Below, piece by piece: positions 17,166-26,005 of a stretch of DNA of 64,000 nucleotides. The DNA is taken from the NCBI RefSeq assembly GCF_003007675.1, contig NZ_PXNP01000053.1, positions 62,001 to 126,000 of the forward strand, read 5' to 3'. This DNA comes from Marinobacter fuscus (lineage in GTDB: Bacteria; Pseudomonadota; Gammaproteobacteria; Pseudomonadales; Oleiphilaceae). The first letter of the stretch is position 1; each line of letters opens with the position of its first letter. Below the pieces are notes generated by a model, which saw only the letters and a program-made list of their open reading frames with translations, had not been told where the DNA came from and did not search any database. The translations under genes were made by a program, and so were the position numbers.

Positions 17166-17930
17166 CTACTCCGCTTCACCGTTTCCGAGCAGGGCTTCGA
17201 TTTCCTGGCGGACATCGTCCATGAGCCGGGCAATGTCCTGCTTGCTTTTACCAGCGGTATCAATCGGCCTGCCAACTCTCACATCCACTGGCTGCCCCAG
17301 ATTGATGTGCCAGCTACGGGCGGGTAACACCCGGTGAATACCCCGGATGGCCACGGGCACAATCACCGCCTGGGTATCCAGCGCCAGATGAAAGCAGCCC
17401 TTCTTGAACGGCAGTAAGCGACCATCTGGTGAGCGTGTGCCCTCCGGCGCCGCCCAGAGAACGACACCGCTTTCCATCATCTGCCGGGCCTTTTCCAGAT
17501 CCTGAACCGCGCGGTTTCGGCGGCTACGGTCGATCGACGGAAACTCTCCGGCGCGCATGGCCTGGCCCAGCAACGGAATGCTGAACAGTTCCTTTTTAGC
17601 CAGCATCCGGATAGTCCCCGGAAGAGACACAAAACTCACCGGAATATCATAGTGGCTGGCATGGGTGCTCATAATGATATACCGGCGGCCATCGCTGAAG
17701 TCCGGCACTTCGCCGCGCACTGTCAGGCTTACACGAACAAGCCTCAAGAGGGCGGCAGACCACTCCCGGCAATACTTGTCGACAATCGGGCGATTCAACC
17801 GGCCGAACAGCGCCCGCAACAGAACCAGCAGCGAGTAGATTGCAGTCAGACCAACCGAACCAAGAACCACACCAGCCCGGCGCAAAAGGGTGGCGGACTC
17901 CGTTAATGGACTTAAATTCAGTCTGATCAT
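17166..17930 (-). CDS. 1-acyl-sn-glycerol-3-phosphate acyltransferase family (PlsC)
   Basis: The 254-residue protein has an N-terminal hydrophobic segment. The acyltransferase motifs follow: HASHYD (HX4D), SIDRSRRNRAV, PEGTRSPDG and IVPVAI. Members acylate lysophosphatidic acid to phosphatidic acid at the membrane. It is convergent with the antiporter, ten bases apart. A Marinobacter-like genome usually has several PlsC paralogues, so the substrate is uncertain. Confidence 0.9.
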   Translation of the reverse strand: MIRLNLSPLTESATLLRRAGVVLGSVGLTAIYSLLVLLRALFGRLNRPIVDKYCREWSAALLRLVRVSLTVRGEVPDFSDGRRYIIMSTHASHYDIPVSFVSLPGTIRMLAKKELFSIPLLGQAMRAGEFPSIDRSRRNRAVQDLEKARQMMESGVVLWAAPEGTRSPDGRLLPFKKGCFHLALDTQAVIVPVAIRGIHRVLPARSWHINLGQPVDVRVGRPIDTAGKSKQDIARLMDDVRQEIEALLGNGEAE

Positions 17931-18122
17931 TTCTCAATTCCTCAATGGTGCAATCCGCGCTGGCTGGCCGGAGTGTCAGCGCGCAATTATACCGGCTCAG
18001 CAAACAACTGAATAACCAGCAGGCCTTGATCATTTCTTAACCACACCCTATACCTTGTAGGGAGATGTACTCAGGTACATTCCCCGCAGCTTACCGTCAT
18101 CAACAACAATTTACGGAGACGG

Positions 18123-18693
18123 ATGATCATGAACACCAAAGCAGGAGTTCAGCGGGGTCAGGACGATCCCAGCCTTGCCTCACCCTCACGCCGTGCCATT
18201 CTGATTGGCAGCGCCGCCCGCTGCTGTCACCGAAAATCCCGATGCCTGGGAAGTACGCATCGAGGGCGTAAAGAGCCCTCGCAGTTTCACCGTAGCCGAG
18301 CTTAAGACCATGGGCGTGACGACCGTGGCCTCGGTGCTGCAATGCTCCGGTAATGGCCGCGCCTTCTTTCCCCACGGTGCTGGCGGTACCCAATGGTCAG
18401 TGGGTGCCGCGGGCTGCGTGATGTGGACCGGTGTGCCACTGAAAGACGTTATCGATGCACTCGGAGGTCCGGTCGACGATGCCCGTTATGTCACCAGTAC
18501 CGGCGGCGAAGAACTACCCGCAGGCCTGGATCCGAAAACCATCGCGGTGGAGCGTTCGGTGCCCACCCGGGCGCTGGAATCGGCTTTGCTCGCCTGGGAA
18601 ATGAACGTCAAATCCTGGATCACCGCGCCCCTGGACATGGGCCACAAAGGCCGAAATATGATTTATGGCGTGGCGTTTGGCGGCACCACCTAA
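18123..18693 (+). pseudogene. Decayed sulfite-oxidase-type molybdopterin enzyme gene
   Basis: A Tat signal start (SRRAILIGSAA) is encoded from ATG 18123 or 18129. Around 18200 the frame shifts by one, and the second frame continues with AWEVRIEGVKSP, VLQCSGNGRAFF (with the Mo-ligand Cys), GCVMWTGVPL and GVAFGG. The molybdopterin domain is therefore recognisable, but only about 190 codons remain where the family has about 400. The internal stretch around LLAWEMNVKSWI joins two normally distant blocks, and the C-terminal dimer domain is missing. The gene is dead or nearly so; the remnant abuts msrB. Confidence 0.78.
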
Positions 18694-19115
18694 TCGGATT
18701 CTTCAAACACCAGAGCGATGGAGTTCAGGCAATAGCGCTGGCCGGTAGGTGGTGGGCCGTCGGGAAACACATGGCCCAGATGACTGTCGCACCGGGGGCA
18801 ACGTACCTCGGTGCGGGTCATCCCCAGACTGCTGTCTTCCAGATACCGGATGTGCTCCGGATCGAACGGCTGAAAGAAACTGGGCCAGCCCGTGCCGGAA
18901 TCGAATTTCGAGTCGGAGCTGAACAGCGGCAGTTCACACAGCCGGCAGTGATACACCCCACGCTTCTTGTTATCCAGCAAGGTGCCGCAAAACGGCCGCT
19001 CCGTGCCGTGATCCAGCAATACGCGGCGCTCTTCAGCGGTCAGATTCGCCGCCAGCTCGTTGATTTGTTCAGGGGTCAGCGGGGTCAGGTTATAACCTGC
19101 GGCAGACTGGGCCAT
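18690..19115 (-). CDS. msrB: Peptide-methionine (R)-S-oxide reductase MsrB
   Basis: This 141-residue enzyme reduces the R form of methionine sulfoxide in damaged proteins. It has two zinc CxxC pairs (CRLCELPLF and [10 protein letters not shown]), the GTGWPSF motif and the catalytic Cys in RYCLNS. It follows msrA by 11 bases on the same strand, so the pair forms an operon covering both sulfoxide stereoisomers. Confidence 0.95.
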   Translation of the reverse strand: MAQSAAGYNLTPLTPEQINELAANLTAEERRVLLDHGTERPFCGTLLDNKKRGVYHCRLCELPLFSSDSKFDSGTGWPSFFQPFDPEHIRYLEDSSLGMTRTEVRCPRCDSHLGHVFPDGPPPTGQRYCLNSIALVFEESD

Positions 19116-19126
19116 TCGATTGCTCC

Positions 19127-19777
19127 TCAGGCTTGGTCAGGGTCGTCGTCACGGTATTCTGGTTTCAGCTGATCCGGCCAGGCCCGCGTCAGCTTCTCAA
19201 CCTTGGGTGCCGCCACTGCCATAATGTAGGGCTGGCGCGGGTTCCGTGCCGCAAAATTCTGATGATAGGTCTCCGCCGGATAAAACGCCTCCAGAGGCTC
19301 CAGCGTTGTCACAATTGGATCCGGGTACACTCCGGCTTCGTCCAGCTGGCTGATGTAGGCTTCTGCCACCTGCCGCTGTTCCGGAGTTTCATAGAAGACT
19401 GCAGAGCGATACTGGGTTCCGATATCATTGCCCTGCCGGTTCAGCTGGGTGGGATCGTGAGCCACCGAGAAAAACAGCTTCAGTAACTGGCCAAAGCTTA
19501 CTTTGGCCGGGCTGTAGGTAATGTCTATCACTTCAGCGTGGCCTGTGGTGCCGGAACAGACGGCTTCATAGTTCGCCGTTCGAGCCTCACCACCCGCATA
19601 TCCCGGCGCTACCGCTTCCACGCCGTCCACCGCCAGAAAAACGGCCTCCACACACCAGAAACAGCCTCCGGCCAGCACTAGCCGAGACTGCGCACCGGCT
19701 TCCGCCAGATCTTCGGCCGGATCGGGAAAGCGGCTTCTGGGTACACTCAAGCCTGGCAGATTGCATGCGTCAGTCAT
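19127..19777 (-). CDS. msrA: Peptide-methionine (S)-S-oxide reductase MsrA
   Basis: The 216-residue protein has the catalytic [11 protein letters not shown] motif, then GYAGG, GHAEV and QYRSAVFY blocks typical for MsrA. ATG 19777 has a GGAG ribosome site seven bases upstream and is preferred to a longer frame starting further upstream. It reduces the S form of methionine sulfoxide. The family's recycling Cys residues near the C-terminus are not evident. Confidence 0.94.
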   Translation of the reverse strand: MTDACNLPGLSVPRSRFPDPAEDLAEAGAQSRLVLAGGCFWCVEAVFLAVDGVEAVAPGYAGGEARTANYEAVCSGTTGHAEVIDITYSPAKVSFGQLLKLFFSVAHDPTQLNRQGNDIGTQYRSAVFYETPEQRQVAEAYISQLDEAGVYPDPIVTTLEPLEAFYPAETYHQNFAARNPRQPYIMAVAAPKVEKLTRAWPDQLKPEYRDDDPDQA

Positions 19778-19949
19778 CGGTTGCTCCGTTCTGAATAACA
19801 TTATCGGAAAGGTGAGCGCGTCTTTCTGATTCTGACGCTTCACCGGGGAAAAGCCAAATTGGCAGAGGCGGTTGCACAACCACCGACAGCTACCATAATA
19901 AGTTTAAGGGCCAAACATAAGGCCCTGCTCGGCATAAAGGACATGCATC

Positions 19950-20936
19950 ATGACCGTCAGGGTTCCATCATCGGAAAACCAGGACGAACTGCTGCAGTAT
20001 CGCCTTAGCCTCAGGCTGGGGCCGGTGCATGCACGGCAGCGCCTGGCCATCGAAGAAGACGCCGAGGCCCGGGTGTTTGGCCGCGACAAGTGTTCCTTTC
20101 ATCTGGAAAACCTCACCAATGCACCCAATTTCATACGCTTCTGCCTGCAAGCCGTGGGCCTGCTGGGCCGTGCCCGGGCCAACAGCCTGAAACTCAGAAC
20201 CCTGCACAACCGGTTTATCTTGCCGGCGTTGCCAAAGAGTTTCGAAGGCTACCGGATTCTGCACCTGACCGATCTGCACGTCGATATGGACGAGCAGAAC
20301 CTGCAAGCTGTTATTCGGGAAATACGGCCGCTGGATTACGACCTGTGTGTGCTGACCGGCGACTACCGCCAGCAGACCTGGGGCCCGGTCGACAAGGCAT
20401 TGGACGGCATGGCTCGGTTACGCAAAGCCATCCGGGGCGAGGCCTATGCTGTGCTCGGTAATCACGACAGCATCCGGATGGTTCCCCCCCTGGAAGATAT
20501 GGGCTATCGCCTGTTGATGAACGAGATGGTGCCCGTGGTAAAAGACAAGGCCCGGCTTTATCTGGCCGGTGTTGACGATGCCCATTACTACAAAGCGCAC
20601 AACCTGCATCAGGCGGGTGACAAGATACCCCCCGGCGGCCTGAGCCTGCTGTTGAGCCACACCCCCGAAATATGGCGGGAAGCTGCCTTTGCGGGTTACG
20701 ACCTTTTTCTGTGTGGCCACACCCACGGAGGCCAGATCTGCCTGCCCGGCGGCATTCCCCTCACCCTCGACTCGGATTGTCCGCGCCGCCTTGGCCGGGG
20801 GCCCTGGCAGGCCAATGGCATGCAGGGTTATACCTCGCCGGGTGCGGGCACCTCGGTCCTGAACGTGCGCCTGAATTGCCCGCCAGAAGTAACTGTTCAT
20901 ACCCTCACCCGGGGACCTGACGGAAAAACTCAATGA
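19950..20936 (+). CDS. Calcineurin-like metallophosphoesterase
   Basis: The 328-residue protein has the metal-binding series of the family: LTDLHVD, LTGDY, LGNHD, LLSHTPE and CGHTHGGQ. It is soluble apart from one weakly hydrophobic N-terminal stretch. The N-terminal 60 residues are less conserved. Similar bacterial proteins act on lipid or nucleotide phosphates, and no substrate can be assigned. Its 3' end overlaps that of the opposite-strand CarS-like gene by seven bases. Confidence 0.85.
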   Translation: MTVRVPSSENQDELLQYRLSLRLGPVHARQRLAIEEDAEARVFGRDKCSFHLENLTNAPNFIRFCLQAVGLLGRARANSLKLRTLHNRFILPALPKSFEGYRILHLTDLHVDMDEQNLQAVIREIRPLDYDLCVLTGDYRQQTWGPVDKALDGMARLRKAIRGEAYAVLGNHDSIRMVPPLEDMGYRLLMNEMVPVVKDKARLYLAGVDDAHYYKAHNLHQAGDKIPPGGLSLLLSHTPEIWREAAFAGYDLFLCGHTHGGQICLPGGIPLTLDSDCPRRLGRGPWQANGMQGYTSPGAGTSVLNVRLNCPPEVTVHTLTRGPDGKTQ

Positions 20937-21412
20937 GGCTGTTTGCGAATCCCCAGCCGGTAAAGCAGCGGTGACACCAGCATATTCGATAAGGCAAACA
21001 ACACCGACACGGCGCCCGCCTCCCAGGCTGGCAAGTTTAGCCACCACCAGGCCAGTGTCATGGGCAGCACAGCTTCCGGGAGTTGATCCAGCCAGGCCGC
21101 CCGGGCACTTGCGGGCATGCCCACCCGGCGTTTGGTGAAACTGCTGAGCAAATCGCCCACCAGCGCCAGAAGACCAAACAGGGCACCGAATAACCAGCCC
21201 ACTCCCAACAAGCCAGCGAACAACGAACAGCAAGCAGTACCGGCAATCAGCCCGCGCCAGGTTTTGCTGGCGCCGAATATCGGGCGGCCATCGCGCCAGC
21301 GCCGCCCCCCGTCAACAGGCCAGTTGCCCCGCTGATGCAACAGGCGGGCAACCACCACCGGCGAGCCGTTGGCCATCACGAGCATCACAAAGAGTTCCAG
21401 CGACAGCAGCAT
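20930..21412 (-). CDS. CDP-archaeol synthase-like (CarS/DUF46) membrane protein
   Basis: The 160-residue protein has about four hydrophobic segments. It also carries the CarS-type block: NGSPVVVARL, PVDGG and DGRPIFGASKTWRG. In archaea this family adds CTP to an ether lipid, and the bacterial homologues resemble CdsA-type cytidylyltransferases. The DGRP..G.SKTWRG motif is intact. The bacterial function is unknown; activation of some lipid or polyprenol phosphate is a guess. Confidence 0.75.
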   Translation of the reverse strand: MLLSLELFVMLVMANGSPVVVARLLHQRGNWPVDGGRRWRDGRPIFGASKTWRGLIAGTACCSLFAGLLGVGWLFGALFGLLALVGDLLSSFTKRRVGMPASARAAWLDQLPEAVLPMTLAWWWLNLPAWEAGAVSVLFALSNMLVSPLLYRLGIRKQPH

Positions 21413-21442
21413 GGTTACCCCTCGTTACCGGCGGGTACCCTG

Positions 21443-22846
21443 TCAGCTCAGGCCACCCCGGGTCAGCTTCAATGGATCCATCAGTTGTTCAAGTCGCTCT
21501 CGGCTCAGGCCGCTGCGCTCCTCCGCCACATCAATAACCGGCCGCCCGGAACGGTAGGCCTCTTTAGCGATCTCCGAGGCCAGCGCGTAACCGATTTCCG
21601 GATTCAGCGCAGTTACTAATACAGGATTACGGCCTACACCAGCCGCCAGATTATCGGCATTGACGGTAAACCCGCTAATGCATTTTTCCGCCAGCAGCGA
21701 CGATGCATTCGCCAGCAGTGTGGTCATGTCCAGCAGGTTGGCACCCACCAGAGGCAACATGACATTGAGCTGAAAGTTCCCGGACTGACCGGCCATGGCC
21801 ACGGCGGCATCCAGCCCCATCACCTGGGTGCTTACCATGGCCACGGCCTCCGGAATAACCGGATTCACCTTGCCGGGCATAATGCTGCTGCCCGGTTGCA
21901 ACGCAGGCAGACTGATTTCTGCCAGGCCGTGAATCGGGCCGCTGTTCATCCAGCGTAAATCATTCGCTATTTTCGCCAGAACCACGGCAACGCCCCGCAA
22001 CTGGGCGGACACGGCTACCGGGCCGTCTACCGCACTCTGGCCAACAAACTTGTGTTCCAGGGATCGAAACGCAAAGCCGGTGTTCTGCTTCAGGAACTTG
22101 ACAAACTGGCCCGAAAACTCAGATGCGGCATTCACACCGGTGCCCACAGCGGTACCGCCCTGAGGCAGAGCCGCCAGTTCTTCCATTGCTTTTTCCAGCC
22201 GGTTTTCCGCAGCAGCGATCTGCTCACGCCAGGTTCGCAATTCCTGGCCAAGGGTGATGGGCATGGCATCCATCAGATGGGTACGCCCGGTCTTTACCTG
22301 GCTGTTAAGCTCAGCCTCACGACCATAGATCATGCCCCGCAGACGCGACAGGGCAGGCAAAAGCCGGTCCTTCAACGCCAGCACCGAACTCAGGTGAATG
22401 GCGGTGGGGATCACATCATTAGAGCTCTGGCTCATGTTCACGTGGTCGTTAGGGTGCACCTCTACACCCTGTTGGCGGGCGATGGCGGCAATAACCTCGT
22501 TCACGTTCATATTGGTGCTGGTTCCGGAGCCGGTCTGGTAGCGATCCACCGGAAACTGATCGGCAAACTCGCCTTTCAGCAGGTGCTCACAGGCCTCGCA
22601 GATAGCATCCCGAAGCTCTGGCGCCAACAGGCCCAGTGAGGTGTTTGCCTGGGCGGCAGCGCGCTTGACCTGAACCACTGCCTGAATAAATGGCGGCGGC
22701 ATGGGCTGGCCACTGACCGTAAAGTTATTCACCGCCCGCTGGGTCTGAGCACCCCACAACACATCCGCCGGAACCTGAACCTCTCCCAGACTGTCTTTTT
22801 CCGTTCTGAACTCTGCCACCCTGCTTACCTCGCTTGATCCATTCAT
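21443..22846 (-). CDS. fumC: Class II fumarate hydratase
   Basis: The 467-residue protein, equal in length to E. coli FumC, converts fumarate to malate. It carries the signature GSSIMPGKVNPVIPE, the TGSGTSTNMN substrate loop and KTGRTHLMD. ATG 22846 is chosen over an upstream frame extension because it gives the standard N-terminus (FRTEKDSLGEVQVP). The gene lies just downstream of the PQQ locus and is convergent to nothing obvious. Confidence 0.93.
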   Translation of the reverse strand: MNGSSEVSRVAEFRTEKDSLGEVQVPADVLWGAQTQRAVNNFTVSGQPMPPPFIQAVVQVKRAAAQANTSLGLLAPELRDAICEACEHLLKGEFADQFPVDRYQTGSGTSTNMNVNEVIAAIARQQGVEVHPNDHVNMSQSSNDVIPTAIHLSSVLALKDRLLPALSRLRGMIYGREAELNSQVKTGRTHLMDAMPITLGQELRTWREQIAAAENRLEKAMEELAALPQGGTAVGTGVNAASEFSGQFVKFLKQNTGFAFRSLEHKFVGQSAVDGPVAVSAQLRGVAVVLAKIANDLRWMNSGPIHGLAEISLPALQPGSSIMPGKVNPVIPEAVAMVSTQVMGLDAAVAMAGQSGNFQLNVMLPLVGANLLDMTTLLANASSLLAEKCISGFTVNADNLAAGVGRNPVLVTALNPEIGYALASEIAKEAYRSGRPVIDVAEERSGLSRERLEQLMDPLKLTRGGLS

Positions 22847-23025
22847 TAACCCGGCAACACCCGCTACAGGCTGTTGCCCTGCGATCTCAGGCGGACATGG
22901 TCGCAAATCCCGGTAACCTGCTCAAAGTTAAGTATCAGGGTATGGGAACACGCATGGCTGACCGCCCCTGTTGGCTGGCCTGCCCTAAGTGTAGCCGCTT
23001 TCAGGAAGGGTGCGCGGCGGGGGGT

Positions 23026-24780
23026 TTACGCCATGGCCGTAGCCAAAAGGCTGCTGAGCAACGCCCGCAAACGGTTGGGTTTAACCGGCTTGTCCAGCAC
23101 CGGCAAATACTGGGCCCGCAACAGCGCGCGGGTATCGTCGCTGCGATCTGCGGTGATGATGGCCGCTGGAATATCACGCTCCAGCAACCGGCGCACAGCG
23201 TATATCGCTTCGAAACCGGTGAGGTCGTGGTCGAGGTGATAGTCCGCCAGTATCACGGCCGGTGAGAACCCGGTTTCCCGGATCAACGCCAGGGCCTCGC
23301 CACGACTACCCGCAACCAACACGTGGCAATGCCAGCGCTGCAGTAACATGGCCATGCTCTCCTGCACAGCCGGTTCATTTTCGATCACCATTACCCTGGC
23401 GCCATCAAACCCGTTGGCGAGCGCCGAAGGCAGCTGTGGGCGGGCATAGGCCTGCAGCGTCGGCACCGTGGCTTTCGGCAGGATCAGGGTAAACCGGGAG
23501 CCAAGCCCCGGGCGCGAGCTGACCTCAATGCGGTACCCCAGAACCCGTACCATACGTTCGACGATCGCCAGGCCGAGCCCCACCCCTTGGCGCCCACCCG
23601 AACCCGCTGGCAGAATCTGGCTGAATTCCGCAAAGATTTCCTTCTGCTTGTCGGTGGCAATACCCACCCCCGTGTCCCAGACCTCCACCCTCACCTCGTC
23701 GCCACGATTGCGCATGGCCAACAAAACGCCACCACACCGCGTATATCGAAAGGCATTGCTCAACAGATTGCGCAGAATCCGGGTCAGCATTCGCTGATCG
23801 GTTTGCACCATCACCGGCCCGGTGCGTACCCGCAGTGCCAGGCCAGCGTTGGCGGCCACTGCCTCAAATTCAGCACCCAGGCAGCGAGTTAGCTCCTGCA
23901 GATCGGTGTATACCAGATCCGGCTTCATGGCCTGCTGGTCTAACTTGGAAATATCCAGCAAGTCCGCCAGCAGATCTTCAGCCCCCTCAAGCGCTCGGTG
24001 AGCCTGGCGCACCATACGGCTTTCCTGCTCCGGCAAGGCACTTTCCTGCAGAGCAGAGATCATCAAACGGGCGGCATTCAGCGGTTGCAGCAGATCGTGG
24101 CTGGCAGCGGCCAGATACTTGTCCTTGCTGCGATTGGCGTCCTCGGCGGCGGCCACCGCCACCACCAACTCCTGCTCTACCTTCTTGCGTTCGTCAATCT
24201 GGTGGTGCAGGTCGGCGTTGGCGCTCTGCAAGGCCTCGGTACGCTCGGCCACCCGCTGCTCCAGTTGCGCATTCATCTGTTCCAGCTTCTGCCGGGCCTG
24301 CACCCGCTCGGAAATATCGGCTACGAATGCTTCCACCACTTCCGGGCCCAGATCCGGACGCCGGAGCAAGGTAACCGCAACGTTTACCGGGGTCTGATCC
24401 GCCCGCATAAACCGGGTTTCCCGGGCGCTCAGGCTGCCGTAGTCGAGCAGTTCCTGGCGAATCACATCGAATTCTGCCGAACTGCAGAACAGCTGCTCTC
24501 GCAGTCGGATCAGGGTTGTTTTCAGCTGCTCCGGGCTATCGTAACCACAAATCCGCGCCATGGCCGGGTTACAGGCCAGAAAACCGCCCCTCAGATTGGC
24601 CTGAAAAATACCGTGCAGGGCATTTTCAAACAGCCATTTATAGCGGTTGCGCTCCTGCTCAAGTTCTTCAATACGATCCTGCAGCGCCGGGTAGTAATTC
24701 TTGCGAACCGACTGACTGCCCAGGCCCAGCAGATCGCCGATGCCGTAGCCACTGCCCACGGGCTCAGAGGGCTTCTTCAT
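23026..24780 (-). CDS. ercS: PAS-domain hybrid sensor histidine kinase (ErcS-like)
   Basis: The order in 584 residues is a PAS domain (about 48-160, WLFENALHGIFQANL), a coiled coil (about 165-215) and a HisKA domain with HDLLQPLNAAR. An HATPase follows with GLGLAIVERM, and then a C-terminal receiver with acceptor Asp in ILADYHLD and a distal Lys (LDKPVKP). There are no transmembrane segments, so it senses a cytoplasmic signal. ATG 24780 overlaps the end of the alcohol dehydrogenase gene. In P. aeruginosa a kinase in this position (ErcS) helps to control ethanol oxidation; the name is given by synteny. Confidence 0.85.
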   Translation of the reverse strand: MKKPSEPVGSGYGIGDLLGLGSQSVRKNYYPALQDRIEELEQERNRYKWLFENALHGIFQANLRGGFLACNPAMARICGYDSPEQLKTTLIRLREQLFCSSAEFDVIRQELLDYGSLSARETRFMRADQTPVNVAVTLLRRPDLGPEVVEAFVADISERVQARQKLEQMNAQLEQRVAERTEALQSANADLHHQIDERKKVEQELVVAVAAAEDANRSKDKYLAAASHDLLQPLNAARLMISALQESALPEQESRMVRQAHRALEGAEDLLADLLDISKLDQQAMKPDLVYTDLQELTRCLGAEFEAVAANAGLALRVRTGPVMVQTDQRMLTRILRNLLSNAFRYTRCGGVLLAMRNRGDEVRVEVWDTGVGIATDKQKEIFAEFSQILPAGSGGRQGVGLGLAIVERMVRVLGYRIEVSSRPGLGSRFTLILPKATVPTLQAYARPQLPSALANGFDGARVMVIENEPAVQESMAMLLQRWHCHVLVAGSRGEALALIRETGFSPAVILADYHLDHDLTGFEAIYAVRRLLERDIPAAIITADRSDDTRALLRAQYLPVLDKPVKPNRLRALLSSLLATAMA

Positions 24781-25927
24781 AGACAACCTGAACGTCGCGC
24801 AGCGAAGACTTTCGCGGATTGGTCAGTATGCACGGATCCTGCAGGGCATAGCCCGACAGATAGGGGATATCAGAAGTGGTGACACCAAGCTCCTGTAACC
24901 TGGCTTCCAGGCCTACCGCCCTTTTCAGGTCGACAATCCGTTCCATCAACCGCTGCTTTACCCGGGCATTGGTCATGCCCCGGGTATCAATATCCATGGC
25001 TTCGGCCACCCGTCGAAAGCGCTCTTCGGCAGACGTGAAGTTGTAGGCCACCACGTGTTCCAGCAACAGGGCGTTGCACAAGCCATGGGGCAGATCCAGA
25101 AAACCACCCAGACTGTGAGACATCGCGTGAACCGCGCCAAGAATGGCGTTGGAAAATGCCAGACCCGCCTGCATCGAGGCCAGCATGATCTGCTCTCGTA
25201 GCGCCGGGTCTGAGGTATTCTGCACCAGCGGCGCCAGATTCCGGTTAATCAGCCGAATTGCCTCCAGGGCATGACTGTCGGTGAGCGGTCCGCTACCGGT
25301 GGAGACGAATGCTTCGATGGCGTGCACCAGGGCGTCCACCCCGGTGCAGGCGGTCAGATAGGCACTCATGGTTTCGGTGACTTCCGGATCGATCAGCGAA
25401 ACGTCTGGCACCACGGCCTTGCTGATGATCGAAAATTTGAAGCGCCGGTTCGGGTCGGAAATGATGGCGAACTGGGACACGTCCGCCGAAGTACCCGCCG
25501 TGGTCGGAATCAGGATCAGCGGCGGCGGTGGATTGGTGATGGTATCCACACCTTCAAACTCGAGAATGTGGCGGCCATGGGTGGCCACAATGCCGATGCC
25601 CTTGGCGCAATCCATCGGGCTGCCCCCGCCGATAGCGACAATCACATCACATTCATGGGCGCGATACAGCTCTGCCCCAGTCATCACCTCGTCCACTCTG
25701 GGGTTGGGTGAGACCCCGGTAAAGGTGGTGCAACCAAAACCGGCTTCGGTCAGCAGGGTAACGATTTCCGCCACCCAGCCTGCGGCTTCCACGCCGGGGT
25801 CTGACACCACCAGCACCTGGCGGGCGCCCAGGTTACCGGCAAAATTAGCCACCGAACGGCGGGAACCGGCACCAAAAACAATTTCCGGCGAGACAAACTT
25901 GCGCAGCGAAGAAATATCGTAGCTCAT
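24764..25927 (-). CDS. ercA: Iron-containing alcohol dehydrogenase family protein (ErcA-like)
   Basis: The 387-residue protein has the family NAD site (GGGSPMDCAKG) and the metal-ligand series: ACTGVDALVHAIEAF, AVHAMSHSLGG and LPHGLCN. The ATG at 25927 gives the usual length. In Pseudomonas this gene sits between ercS and pqqH and is reported to have a regulatory role in ethanol oxidation rather than a bulk catabolic one. Conserved ligands suggest it can still bind metal and an alcohol or aldehyde, so it may act as the sensor feeding the kinase it overlaps. Confidence 0.88.
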   Translation of the reverse strand: MSYDISSLRKFVSPEIVFGAGSRRSVANFAGNLGARQVLVVSDPGVEAAGWVAEIVTLLTEAGFGCTTFTGVSPNPRVDEVMTGAELYRAHECDVIVAIGGGSPMDCAKGIGIVATHGRHILEFEGVDTITNPPPPLILIPTTAGTSADVSQFAIISDPNRRFKFSIISKAVVPDVSLIDPEVTETMSAYLTACTGVDALVHAIEAFVSTGSGPLTDSHALEAIRLINRNLAPLVQNTSDPALREQIMLASMQAGLAFSNAILGAVHAMSHSLGGFLDLPHGLCNALLLEHVVAYNFTSAEERFRRVAEAMDIDTRGMTNARVKQRLMERIVDLKRAVGLEARLQELGVTTSDIPYLSGYALQDPCILTNPRKSSLRDVQVVYEEAL

Positions 25928-26005
25928 GGCGGTCTGTTGCAACCAACTTGTTGTTATAGGAATAGCACCAGTCTATCCCAACTTTCCCGATGCTTCATCG
26001 ACCAT

